A stretch of DNA of 64,000 nucleotides from positions 1 to 64,000 of the forward strand of contig QANZ01032916.1 in NCBI GenBank assembly GCA_003254925.1. Direction: 5' to 3'. This DNA is from Chamaecrista fasciculata (taxonomy: Eukaryota; Streptophyta; Magnoliopsida; Fabales; Fabaceae). Below the pieces are notes generated by a model that was given only the letters and a program-made list of their open reading frames with translations, searched no databases and was not told the origin of the DNA. Positions 37,201 through 49,800 of the stretch are shown piece after piece. The position numbers and the translations under genes are program-made. The first letter of the stretch is position 1. Each line of letters starts with the position of its first letter.

Positions 37201-40200
37201 TACAAAAAATATATCAACATTTTGTAATAATGTTCAAAATCTTTTTTAATATGTTTTAGAAAATATTTAAGTGATTTTCATAAAACATTTTTGCTCTTTT
37301 TTTTTTTTAAATTTTCGTTGAAAATGAAAAACTGGAAATGATCAAATAGTTTTTTAAGGAGTCATTTTGGTTAGACTTATTTGGGAACTTGTATTCAATG
37401 TAGTGTGCATGGTTTGGATTTTGGATAAGACGGGTTACTTTATCCTGGTTTGCATATGCATCTATTGAATCTTGGGTAATAGTGTTTTCAACATGTGTTA
37501 TTTGTTTTTTAGCTCTACAAGATTATGAAGGAGCACAAGAACCCTAAGGTTCTGAGTGAAGGTGTTTTATGGATGGTTACTGCCGTTGAAGATTTTGGTG
37601 TTTCTCACCTAAAACTTAAGGTGTACTATATGGATTTTACATGCAATTTTGGTTTCATTTTTCAATTTTAATTTTTTTTATTAATTTCCTGGTTGGCGAT
37701 GCTAAGTTTTGATTTTATTATAATTTTGCAGGATTTAATTGATTTTCTTAAAGAGACAGGGTTGCAGTCAAGTGCGGCTGCTACTAGAAACGCTTCAATT
37801 AAGCTTTTAGGTGTTCTACATAGATTTGTTGGTCCAGGTGACTATTCATGTAACCTTCAAAGTCCGTCTCTTCTTTAATTCATAAAGGTACTGAAGTCTT
37901 TCCACATGCAGACATTAAGGGGTTTCTCACTGATGTTAAGCCTGCTCTGCTTAGTACCCTTGATACTGAGTATGAGAAGAACCCTTTCGAGGCAAGTGTT
38001 TTTTACTGATGTAAGCTTTATGCATTACTTGTGCAATTCTTTGATCTCTCAAAGCCCTTATTTGTTTCCTTCAGGGGGCAGCTGCAGCTCCCAAGAGATC
38101 TGTAAAAGCATCAGAATCATCATCATCTACGGTGGCTGGTGGGCTAGATAGCTTGCCTCGTGAAGATATTAGTGGAAAGGTCACTCCCACCCTTCTAAAG
38201 AGCTTGGAAAGTCCTGATTGGAAGGTCTGGTTATTAACAGATACTTCATGTTTTTCATAATTTATTTTTTTTATTTGACTTAAGTTTGAATGTTAAAAGA
38301 GGGAGAAATAATGACATATTTTGTTTTATCATGTATGTTATCTGTACATTCATCCATATTTTAGGTTCGTATGGAGTCTGTTGAAGCTGTAAATAAGATA
38401 TTGGAAGAAGCTAATAAGCGCATTCAAGCAACTGGAACTGGTACTCTTGTAGCAGAATTCTTTTTGTGCTTTTATGTATCAACTCTACTGATTTTATTTT
38501 ATTTTGTGTGTGGTTTATAAAATAATTCCTGTTAGTCTTTGTAAGTTTTTATGGCTATTGATTATTCTTTGAACAGGTGAGTTGTTTGGGGCTCTTCGAG
38601 GACGGCTCTATGATAGCAACAAAAACATAGTTATGGCCACCTTGACGACAATTGGTAATGTTGCATCTGCAATGGGGCAAGCTGTAGAGAAGTCAAGTAA
38701 GGTGAGTGGATATTTTCTGCTTTCTTATTTAAAATTTTTTAAAATATAATGTTGTTGTTTTAAGTGAGACTTCTGTGACATGATTTTTGCAGGGCATTCT
38801 GTTAGATGTCCTAAAATGTCTTGGTGACAATAAGAAGCACATGAGAGAATGTGCCTTGAATACTTTAGATTCTTGGCTAGCTGCTGTTCATCTTGATAAG
38901 ATGGTATGCCCTGATCCATTGTCTCATTATTCATTTGTCTTGATGTCTTTGTCCTAATGATGATGATGCTCTTGTAGGTTCCTTATGTTACCGTTGCTCT
39001 GACGGACTCTAAACTTGGTGCCGAAGGGCGGAAAGATCTCTTTGATTGGTTATCAAAGCAACTTTCTGGGCTGAGCAGTTTTTCTGAAGCTGCACAACTA
39101 CTGAAGCCAGCATCTGCTGCAATGACAGTAATTTCTATTCACTACTTTTATGCTTTCCCAGTGTACTTAATCATTTTTATCTAATAAATGAGTTCTTATG
39201 CATTGCTACTACAATTGAAATTACATGTATCATGTCTTTTTCTTAGGATAAATCTTCTGATGTTCGCAAGGCAGCGGAGACTTGCATTAATGAGATATTA
39301 AGAGTTAGTGGACATGATATGGTATGTCTGCACTGCTTTTGTTGTTATTCTAACTTTAACATGATGAGAAGCACCTGAATGTTTCAAATTAATGTTGCAT
39401 AGATTGAAAAGATTCTGAAAGACATTCATGGACCGGCTCTGAATCTAATTCTGGAGAAGCTGAAGCCGTATGGTTCTTTTCAAGGTAGATTCTTTGGTAC
39501 CATACCTTTCCTTTGCTTTTTATCCATGTCTCTCATACATCTAATTTCTTTCTTTACAATATTCTTGCCTTTAGAACCATTTGAGTCAGCTAAAGCAGTT
39601 TCAGTGGGTGCAACCTCAAAAGGTGTGTCAAAGGTTGGAAGATCTGCTGCAAATGGTGTTTCAAAACAAGGCAATAGACCTGTATCATCGGTATGTTTAA
39701 TTTTTATCTGTGATTACTATGAGATGAATAATTTTTATAACTGCTTGTTTCATCATCTCAACAGAGGGCGATGGCAACAAAGGGCACTAGGTTGGAATCA
39801 ATTTCTGTCCAAGATATAGCAGTTCAGTCTCAAGCTTTGTTGAATGTTAAGGATTCTAATAAGGTATTGTTGGCTGAAGTCTGATTTACCAAAGTTGCCT
39901 GATTTTAGAAGATTTATGCATTGCTTGACACCTGGTTTGACTTATTTTCAGGATGAAAGAGAGAGAATGGTAGTTCGTAGGTTTAAGTTTGAGGAGCCAC
40001 GAATAGAGCAGATTCAAGATCTTGAGGTGGGCCCTGTTTAGAGTAATGAGCATGCGTAAATCTTGAACCCTATGATTATTGAATTATAATACATTTCTGT
40101 ACAATGTGCTTGAATGTAGAATGATATGATGAAGTACTTCAGAGAGGATTTGCATAGGAGGCTCTTGAGTGCAGATTTTAAGAAGCAAGTTGATGGACTT

Positions 40201-43200
40201 GAAATGCTACAAAAGGTGCTGTCTTGCATCGTTAATAACTAGTTGGTGTTGTCTTGCATTGTTAATAACTAGTTGGCTTGAACCTTTGTAATGTAGTTAG
40301 TAGTCAAGATTTCTCTTGAAAAAATTTCCTTGCACATTACAGGCACTTCCATCCATTGCTAAGGAGGTTATAGAAGTTTTGGATATACTTCTTAGGTGGT
40401 TTGTGTTGCAGTTCTGCAAATCTAATACTACATGTCTATTAAAGGTGCGTCTTTGTTCTTCCTTTATTAATTTTGATTGGTACTTTTGTTCTATGTTTTT
40501 AATCATTGTTATTTGTCTTATAACTTCATGCCAATTGAAATGTACAGGTGCTAGAGTTTCTTCCTGAGCTACTTGACACCTTGAAGAATGAGGGATACTC
40601 ATTGACTGAGTCTGAAGTGGCAGTGTTTCTTCCATGCTTAGTAGAAAAGGTTTAATATTCTTGCATTGTGATTGTTGGTGTGTATATATATGTCTATCTG
40701 TTTGGTTTATACACGTGCCAGATATAGCTTGTACTTGAGCCAAATATAGCTCGAACATTAGATGACCACAGGAAAAGGGAATTTGTTCAGATAATCAACG
40801 TTTTTTCTTAATTGTTCTGGTTGTACATTAGTAATTTAAATACTACAAAGAAACAACATTTAATAGATTTAATATAAAGACAACAATGTAACATGCATAA
40901 ATATAGAATAATATCAGTTGTTTTTGTGCCATTTTGTGTTATGTTCTATATTTTCTGAAATCCGATGTATCAAGGTGTCCATGTCATTGTGATGTCAAGT
41001 CTCTATGTCAGTGTTTGTCCTGCATAGGTTCAACCTCATGTTGAGTTGACATTGAATATAATATGTAGATTATGCTGATTTGGATACAAAATACAGAATA
41101 AGTTTGATTGGCTGATTGCAAGAAATTAAGAGTTCTTGGCTATTTTTTTTTAATTTGCAGTCAGGGCATAACATCGAGAAAGTGCGAGAGAAAATGCGGG
41201 ACCTTACCAAACAGATTGTTTCCATATATTCTGCATCTAAATGTTTTCCATATATATTGGAGGGTTTGCGATCTAAGAACAATCGAACTCGGATAGAATG
41301 TGCGGATCTTGTTGGGTTTATCATTGATAATCATGGGGCTGAGGTAAGTATAATGATGCTTTTTAGTAATTTTTCCTTTTCTGCAATTCTTTTAGATATT
41401 TACTAAAGGACTTATGTGAACAGATTAGTGGGCAGTTAAAATCATTGCAAATTGTTGCAAGTTTGACAGCAGAGCGGGATGGTGAAACTAGAAAGGCTGC
41501 ATTAAATACTCTAGCTACTGGTTATAAGATTCTTGGTATGTCATACTTTGTGACCAGAGAAACTTTTTCAATTCTAATGAGCAGGGTTAAGTACTCATAC
41601 CGGAAGAATTTTTATTATGTATTATTTTGTTGAATGTGGCTGTTATAGTTGTCCTTAGTTTTTCATTATTAGTTGGATGGCAGGTTTTGATTTCTTTTTG
41701 TATCATATCATGGCCCTGGTGGATAAACCCTTCTTCATTCTTGATATGCAGGTGAGGACATATGGAGATATGTTGGGAAGCTGACAGATGCTCAAAAAAG
41801 CATGTTAGATGATAGATTCAAGTGGAAGGTCTGTAAATTGTCTGCCCATCATATATCCTTTTTTTTTTTTTTTGCTTTTCACCCACTGATGATGGTATTC
41901 ACTAGGTCCGGGAGATGGAAAAGAAGAAGGAAGGAAAGCCTGGTGAAGCAAGAGCCATTTTAAGGCGCTCTGTCAGGGAAAATGGGTATGCATCTTTATT
42001 TATATTTCTTTTGTTGCCCTTATATTTAACTTTTTGGCAGTCAATGCGTTGAACATAATCATCTGACATTCTCTGTTCTTGTAATCTCTTGTATTTGCTT
42101 TCTATTTAATTTAATTATTGTTTCATTTTAAAAAAGTCATTATGGTTAGGTGAATTTGAAAGAGAAGAAAAAACAAATATAGGGTAACTGAATTTTCAAA
42201 AACATGGCTTGTTAGGGATGTGATTAAGGAGTATTAATGTCAATGGTGCATGTGTTTGTCTTTAACTTTGATATAATGTATATTCAAATGCTGTTTCTTT
42301 CATTTATCAGATCTGATATAGCCGAGCAGAGTGGAGATGTTTCTAGATCTGTTTCTGGCCCAATTGTTAGGTATGGGTGTTATAACAAATCTGTTCTGGA
42401 CTTCTTTTTCATATTGCATAACTCCTATTATTTGTGATTGTAATGATTTATTAATAACTCCAGGAAAAATTATGGTCATTCTGATCTTCACATGGACAGA
42501 CAATCTGTGCCTCATCCTTTTGCTGGTGCTAGTGGCCCTACAGATTGGAATGAAGCACTGGATATCATTTCTTTTGGTTCTCCTGAGCAGGTGGACCCCT
42601 GGCTTTGGTTTGATATATAATGCTTTCTTTATATTGATAATCATGCTCACATGTATTGCTGAAGACTACCATTTTTATTACCTTTGAGCTCTCTCTCCTC
42701 CACCCCCCTTCTCTCTCTTTTTAGTCTTTTTGGAAATGAATGGGTGGCTCTGAGCTTTGACATAATTTTTGTGCTGCAGTCTGTTGAAGGAATGAAAGTT
42801 GTTTGTCATGAGTTGGCTCAGGCCACTAGTGATCCTGAAGGCAGTGCTATGGATCAACTTGTGAAGGATGCTGATAAACTAGTTTCGTGCCTGGCAAATA
42901 AGGCAAGATAATTTATTTGATTTGCTCCTACTCTCTTTTTTGTTTGGCCAACTATCAGTGCCCTTTTTATTCAAGCAGTGATTTTCCTAAAGGAGTAAAG
43001 GTGTTGATTGTTGACTCTTTCAAATAGGTTGCTAGAACTTTTGACTTCAGTTTGACTGGAGCTTCCTCACGGTCTTGTAAATATGTACTCAACACTCTCA
43101 TGCAGGTAAATTTATTTCTACTTTCTGTATTATTTTGATTATATTTGATGTTATCTCACTTATTATTTGTATATGCTGATACTTTGGCATTTTCAGACAT

Positions 43201-45938
43201 TTCAAAATAAAAGACTGGCTCATGCTGTAAAGGAGAGTACTCTTGACAGTCTTATTACTGAGCTTCTTCTTTGGCTTTTGGATGAAAGGGTTCCTCATAT
43301 GGATGATGGGAGCCAGTTGTTGAAAGCACTGAATGTATTGATGCTTAAGATTCTGGTTAGGAACTGATGCTTTCTTGTTATTATCACTTGTTCATTTATT
43401 TCCTTTTTTAATTGTAACATGGAATTGTGACAAAAAAAAAAAATTGTAACATGGAATGATAATTTTGTATTGTTATTTTTTAACTGGTGGTTTTTCAACA
43501 GGACAATGCAGATCGGACTTCATCCTTTGTAGTCTTGATCAATCTCTTGCGTCCATTGGATCCATCAAGGTGGCCTTCACCAGCATCAAATGAGTCATTT
43601 GCTACCAGAAACCAGAAGTTTTCTGATCTGGTTGTTAAATGCCTTATTAAACTTACGAAGGTATTGGTGTAGGGAGCAGTGAAGGCCAGAAATCACTTAG
43701 CTTAAAGATCAAAAGATTTTCTATGTTTGTTTATTTTCAATAATGAAAAAACTGGTTCCAAGTGAACTCTTACTTTGATTAAAATTATATTTTCAGTTCT
43801 ATGGTAATCTAGTAATTTGATGATAGGGTCAGTATTGGGTGTTTGGTAGTGTCTTGACCTGGGTTTTGTTTTCAATTTTTGTGTTCTCTGGTTATTTTTA
43901 TTTGTTTATTTGAGCTGTTAGTGTTATTATGTTTACTAGTGGGCTTGAGTGAGGAGGTAGAATGGATGTTAAGTCTTTACTAATCCTATTTGAATGATAC
44001 TCAACTATCAAATGGATGGATGGCCTGTATTGTATGCAATTTATTGCAGAAAATTCTGGTATAATTGAATAGTTGCGCTGGCTAGATTTAATCATCAGAC
44101 TTTGTTGGATACTGTAGTTTGGTATAACATTAAAATATTTATTTACCTATTCTACAGGTTCTTCAGAGCACCATCTATGAGGTAGACCTTGATCGTATAC
44201 TTCAAAGCATCCATTTATACCTGCAAGACTTGGGCATGGAGGAAATTAGGAGAAGGTATTATGCCTATTCACCTTTCCAAAATATTATTTAAAGCCACGG
44301 TGGGAGTTGTCATTCCAATGAACTTCACTTGATTTTTCTCTGAAAAATTGGATATAAAACTTGTGTAGAGCTGGTGCTGATGACAAACCGCTACGAATGG
44401 TCAAAACTGTTCTACATGAGCTTGTCAAGCTTCGGGGAGCAGCAATAAAGGGTCATCTATCTATGGTTCCCATCGATATGAAACCTCAACCTATCATTCT
44501 TGCTTACATTGATCTTAATCTTGAGGTAGTCATTAAGACAATCTACTATTCTATTGTTCTACCAATGACAGGATTCTTTATACTATAACTTCTTTTGGTC
44601 TGCAGACTCTGGCTGCTGCAAGAATGTTGACTGCATCTGGACCTGGAGGGCAAACCCATTGGGGTGATTCAACCGCAAATAATTCAGCATCTGGTACTCA
44701 GTCTGCTGATGCCCAATTGAAGGTACTATTGTGCTTCACTTTTGACTATATGATTTCTAGAGAAAACGTATTATACAGGTCCTCTTTTTTTTTTTTTCAC
44801 TTTTTGTTTCAATTTCTTTTACTGCACCACTTACGTTTTGCTTACTCTTTAGCAAGAGCTTGCTGCAATATTTAAGAAGATTGGCGACAAGCAAACATGC
44901 ACAATTGGTCTATATGAATTATATCGGATTACTCAGTTGTACCCAAAGGTTAGAATTCAGTATGTGTATTATTAGTTTATGGTTCACATTAGTTGCTGGT
45001 GTAAACTATCTTTTTTCTTTATCTGATTGGAGTCTTTCTTGGAATGTATGTTAGGTTGATATTTTTGCTCAGCTTCAAAATGCTAGTGAGGCATTTCGCA
45101 CTTACATCAGAGACGGTCTAGCCCAGGTTGTTACTTGTCTGTATAACAAAATATTCTCAATCTCACACTCACTCTCACTATGCTGCTGTGTATACGATTT
45201 TAAGATATAGAAAATATTATCTGATTATATAAGATCATATCCTTGCAAGTTGCAACTGTGGCAATAAATTGGAATTTGGCTTTAACATTTTGTCAGATGG
45301 AGAAGAATGCTGCAGCTGGAAGAACTCCTTCAAGTTTACCGATGCCCACTCCTCCACCGGCTTCCTTAAATGCTTCTTCCCCTGACTTTGCGCCTCTGTC
45401 TCCAGTACATACAAATCCACTGAATGATGCAAAATTAAATGTAAAACCTGAACCAGCATTTTTCAATTTGCCGCCATCATATGCTGAAGACAATAAGGCC
45501 ATTCCTTCTAGAGCATTAAATTCTGACTATGCATCAGGTGACCTAAGAAACGAGAGATATATGACTGGAGGTATGCTCTAGTATTGCTGTTTGTTTTTTT
45601 GCCTTTAGATTTTAAATTCAGAAAGAAAAATGTTAACTGGAAAGTAACTTGAAATAACAGTTACAAGTGGAACACTGGATGCAATCAGAGAGAGGATGAA
45701 GAGCATGCAATTAGCAGCTGCTGCTGGAACTACAGATTCTGCTGCTAGGCCATTAGCAAGTGTTAATGACAACTTGAGCCAAGGGCTTCCTCCTCCTAGC
45801 CAGATTCCTCATGCATCAGATCGGGTCGGTACAGAGAACACAATACAAGGTGGGGTCCTTCCTATGGATGAGAAAGCCTTGTCTGGGCTTCAAGCTCGCA
45901 TGGAGAGACTCAAAAGTGGATCCATTGAGCCTCTGTGA
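26729..45938 (+). CDS. MOR1: MOR1/GEM1, XMAP215-family microtubule polymerase, 54 exons
   Basis: Cytoplasmic TOG-domain protein needed for cortical microtubules, phragmoplast and cytokinesis. Collinear with Arabidopsis MOR1 throughout; 6,072 nt, 2,023 aa. Starts MSEEEKLLKEAKKLPWEDRL; ends ALSGLQARMERLKSG..EPL. Exons: 26729-26888, 27018-27123, 27246-27369, 27758-27837, 27922-28099, 28187-28251, 29340-29422, 29535-29620, 29741-29854, 31819-31938, 32399-32501, 33787-33923, 34271-34336, 34422-34539, 34632-34672, 35120-35191, 35278-35385, 35497-35602, 36168-36280, 36384-36471, 36622-36722, 37513-37620, 37732-37837, 37912-37991, 38075-38224, 38365-38440, 38577-38701, 38793-38903, 38978-39127, 39247-39321, 39403-39484, 39575-39690, 39765-39863, 39952-40026, 40120-40215, 40343-40444, 40548-40649, 41161-41343, 41424-41535, 41752-41828, 41906-41985, 42311-42370, 42464-42590, 42780-42902, 43028-43105, 43197-43355, 43502-43660, 44158-44255, 44369-44525, 44606-44722, 44853-44948, 45055-45126, 45297-45570, 45661-45938. 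Introns after exons 11, 24 and 44 use GC donors. Five TOG repeats are expected from the family, linked by Ser/Lys-rich spacers (for example exons 14-17). No break seen. Confidence 0.96.
30531..30777. repeat. tandem duplication in MOR1 intron 9
   Basis: Two units of roughly 110-135 bp share ATGATGACTGAT, GCAACTCTTTAA and CCAGATGCTCATAACATGAA. They lie in the 2-kb intron 9 (29855-31818), which otherwise shows no feature. Confidence 0.7.
34177..34222. repeat. compound (TA)n(TG)n microsatellite in MOR1 intron 12
   Basis: About 8 TA units run directly into about 17 TG units. Ordinary dinucleotide repeat, likely length-variable. Confidence 0.9.
40216..40275 (+). repeat. 30-bp tandem duplication at a MOR1 splice donor
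   Basis: Two 30-bp units with two mismatches begin at the donor of exon 35. The first starts AAAAG|GTGCTG and the second TTG|GTGTTG, so the donor sequence itself was duplicated. Use of the second copy would add 30 nt, including a TAA. Confidence 0.75.
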
Positions 45939-46816
45939 GGGGAAATCAAGGAACAAAATAGTATGGTCAAGAAATTCACTTCAACAAATTAGGGATGTTC
46001 CTGTCGAATTAGTTACAACTTTCAATCTTGGCGGTGTAGATGAATTTGTATAATAATATCGACAAAGCTGTTCTCACATTCATTTGTGGCTGCTTTTGAC
46101 GTTGCGGAGCATCAGGGTCTTTGCTGCAGTAAAGTCTCATTACAGTTATTTCACCACGTGCCTAGGTATTGTATATTGTAGTGAAGAGCTGTATCTTTGT
46201 AAAAGAAAAATGTGTAGATGCGTTAATTTAATGCAAAATATACACATTGTTTTCAGTTTTCTATGGTTCTGTATTACTATTAGCCATTGTGGCATAGAAA
46301 TTTTGACTCTTTAGAATTAATTCATTGCAAAACCATACAAATTATTAGAAGGAAATTGTGCTCCAATTCCTTGTGGTGTGAATAGACTTCTGACCATTTA
46401 TTGAAAGCCTTACCAATTTAGTAGTTGCTTGATCTGTTGAGATTGGAGGTGTTTCGGTTTATAAGGATTTGCAATTTCGCATAATTGTGCGGGCCGGTGT
46501 GATTTTTATAATGGAATATGTAAGTTTTGTATCACTCATAATCCTACGGGTAATGGATTTTCGATGGCAATGGATGATAGGGATTGTTTTATATATTTCT
46601 TTGTATAGTATAAGAATTGTGTAACAAAGATATAAATACTAAGGATTAGGATACATATTCAGTAATATTATAGGGATTAAATAATTATTATAGCCAAAAT
46701 CTTGCATTTAAATTTACAATGCGTGCTTTCCTTCCCTAATATTCTGGATCCTCAATGTAACCATTTTTCGTTTGCAGTCTTCCTCACCTAGTAATTACTT
46801 GTAATTTTGAATTTCT
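45939..46816. other. convergent intergenic region (MOR1 and DUF3783 3' ends)
   Basis: The 3' ends of MOR1 (plus) and the DUF3783 gene (minus) face each other across about 880 bp of AT-rich sequence. I saw no further gene or repeat here. Confidence 0.6.
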
Positions 46817-49800
46817 TCATTCCTGTTGGCCAGTCTTCATTTAAAAAAAACGGATTGTCACTCATGAGCTCAATGGGAATGATAGTGATGATATAATATA
46901 GTCAAGAGTAAAACACGTACCAACATTTCATGGTCCCCCATTATTTCTTCAATCAACTCATCAACTGATTTATCTGCACTGTTGGGAACAAGAGCTGCAA
47001 ATACAGCCGGTTCCAGTCCTGTAAAATGGAATTCACAAATGTAGTAAATATATCATTCTAGATTACAAGCAATTTTGCAAAAAGTTTAAGATAGCTTTTT
47101 GTTCAACTTTGTGGCATTTTGGTAGGAAAAATGGCATGATATGCTTGGCTTCTAAATCTATCTCTTGATTGAAACGAGTCCTAGTGAGCTTTTGAGATTG
47201 TTACAAGTTCCACATAATAAAACACATGTCATTGAGAACCACTCAAAATTCCTAACATATTGGAATGGATGAAATTTCCTAAATATTTGAAAATCTAGAG
47301 TGCCTTTTTGATTTGTACAAATGACAAGAGAAATGCCATAATTGAGGTCACAATGAGGATTTTGATTACCAGCTTCGGGAAAAGCATCGATGAACATCAT
47401 CATCTCTTCCCCACTTAAACCAGAAAAGAAGCATATTCGAGGCAGTGATTTGTCTATCTGCACAGCACAAAAAGCTAAAAACGCTCACTAATTCTAGCAA
47501 GGAACGATCATAAGATGAAACATTGATATGCATTTTGGCATTGTGATGAAAAGGCCCAAGAATACTCTGTTCAACATTAATCAGTAAACCAGATACCAAA
47601 ATCAGAACTTTCAAGATTCATATGCTCAGAAGAACTTCACAAAATTCGAGAGCTTTACTAGAAAGCCTACAGAAGTAACAATATGATAGCTAATTCTTCA
47701 ATCATTTCCTTATCCCTTCGCAGCTAGTTCCTGTTGATTATTTTACTACGTTGCATTACCAAGGGTCCGTTTGGTACCATTTGGGGTAAGTAAAGGAAAG
47801 GGTTTTACAAGGGAAAAATTGTGAGGGAAAGGAAAAGTAGTTGAGGGAAAGTAAAATATTGAAAGTGTTTGGTATAAAAAGGTATGGGAGGGAAAGTAAA
47901 ATAGATATAGAAAAAAATGACAAAAATGCCCTTCCCACAACCACCACAAGACCGCCGCCGCCGTCCACGGTGGTCCATGGTGGCCGGCGCCGCCGTCAAC
48001 CGCCGTCGGCGCCGCCGTCAAGGGACGAAGATGGGATGAGAGTGAGAGGGGCAAATTAGGAATTCTACCATAATTCCCTAGGTAGACTTGGATTACATCA
48101 GAAATGTGAAGTAAAGAAAAATGACCTATGTAATGTAAATGCCTTTACATTGTAATCCACTTTACATAGCTCAAATTGCCATACCAAACACCTGAAAGTA
48201 TTGGAATCCGTGACTTTACTTTACATACCTCCCTTTTCCCTCCAACCAAACGGACCCCAAATGTTCATGAGCCAGGTTGGAAGAGCATAACAGCATGAAA
48301 TTAATATATCATACATTAGTTACTTCATTTAAACTACCTTAACTTCTTCTAGATTGGGTTGGGTAGTATTCATTGCTTCCCAAAGAGAGCGAGCAACCAT
48401 GTCTTCAGTACACAAGATGACCTACAATGCAATACATTACTTTCACTTATTTTTTCCTTTTCAAATTAAAGAACTTGGATACACTTCATTAAATTCAAGA
48501 ATAATCACAGATGACAAAGATTGTTGTTCATTTCCTGCATTTTTTAACTTATCATTTTGTAGATAGTTATTATGCTTTCTCTAATCAGTAGGTTACTGCT
48601 CATCATTTTGTAGAGTTTCCATGAACAGTGATTTTTTTTTTTTGTTATACCATGAACATGGAAGATTGATCCAATTGACATTATGTGCCAATAGGATATG
48701 AACATGAAGATATTGCATATAATATTACCTTTAGGAATTCACCATCTATCTCTTTCAAAAGCTGTTGAATCTGCAGGTCAGGACACAAATTATACAAATG
48801 ATTGACAACATCTGGAAAGCATGAGAAAGAATCTAGATAATATTTGCTCGAAGGTCAAATTAATTTAGGGTAAAAGTATTTCATTGAATAAGCATTCTGG
48901 ACTATTTTGACTGCATCATTTTTGTTATTGACCTTAAACTTATTCCATTATAATGAGGCCTTGTTCCTGTAACTGAACAAACTTACAAGACTTTCAGTAG
49001 TAGTGCAAAGATTAGTAAATTGTAACAGTAATTTGAGTAATCATATTAAAAGCACTAACAGTAAAAAGTACAATATTTCCAATGATTCAAGTACACACAA
49101 AAACAGAGAGAATATCAATCAAAAGAAACAGCAGAAGTAAATCTAGAAGCCTTGAAGTAGTTCCTTAAAACATGATATGAAACTGATACACTTTCATTAA
49201 ATGGATAAATAAAATAATCCAATTCTGCTAGATGGATCGTGATGATACTACCTTATAAGCCTCATCTGCTTCAAATCCTAACAACAATAAGGCCTGCAAA
49301 CAGGTAGAATATCTTTAACTTAAACAATATATGATGTCAGATCAAAATATGAGACAATTCACAGTAAACAACGTAGACCACTTTTAATTTTCAGGCCAAG
49401 TTAATGAGTTCGTGCAGTCAATTCACAGTAGGTTCTGATACAAGGTTACAAATGATTATCAGGTAAACTTTGTGCAGAAATGAAAATTTCCCAATTTCAG
49501 GACATCTTCAATTTTCAATAACTCAAAACAAGGTGAGATTATATAGTTGATGTTTTAGATAAAAATAACTACATATGAAGCATATATAGTGAGAGATGAT
49601 GCTAATAGAAGAGATAGAAGTGAACTAGGTGATAGGTAACATCTATAATGCAGTCAAAACTGACCATGACTTACAGGTGGACCATATGTGGGATCATCAG
49701 AATTCAAAGGAACAAACTTTGAGTCTTCAGTCAACTCATTAGGAACTTCTGCAAGATGAAAACATATTATTTGAATAAAATGTGGAAATGCGACAGGACC

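Noticed and set aside
47746-48054. Proline/alanine-rich ORFs in the DUF3783 intron
   Set aside because: Frames run through a MITE with perfect terminal repeats; the GC-rich core explains the composition.
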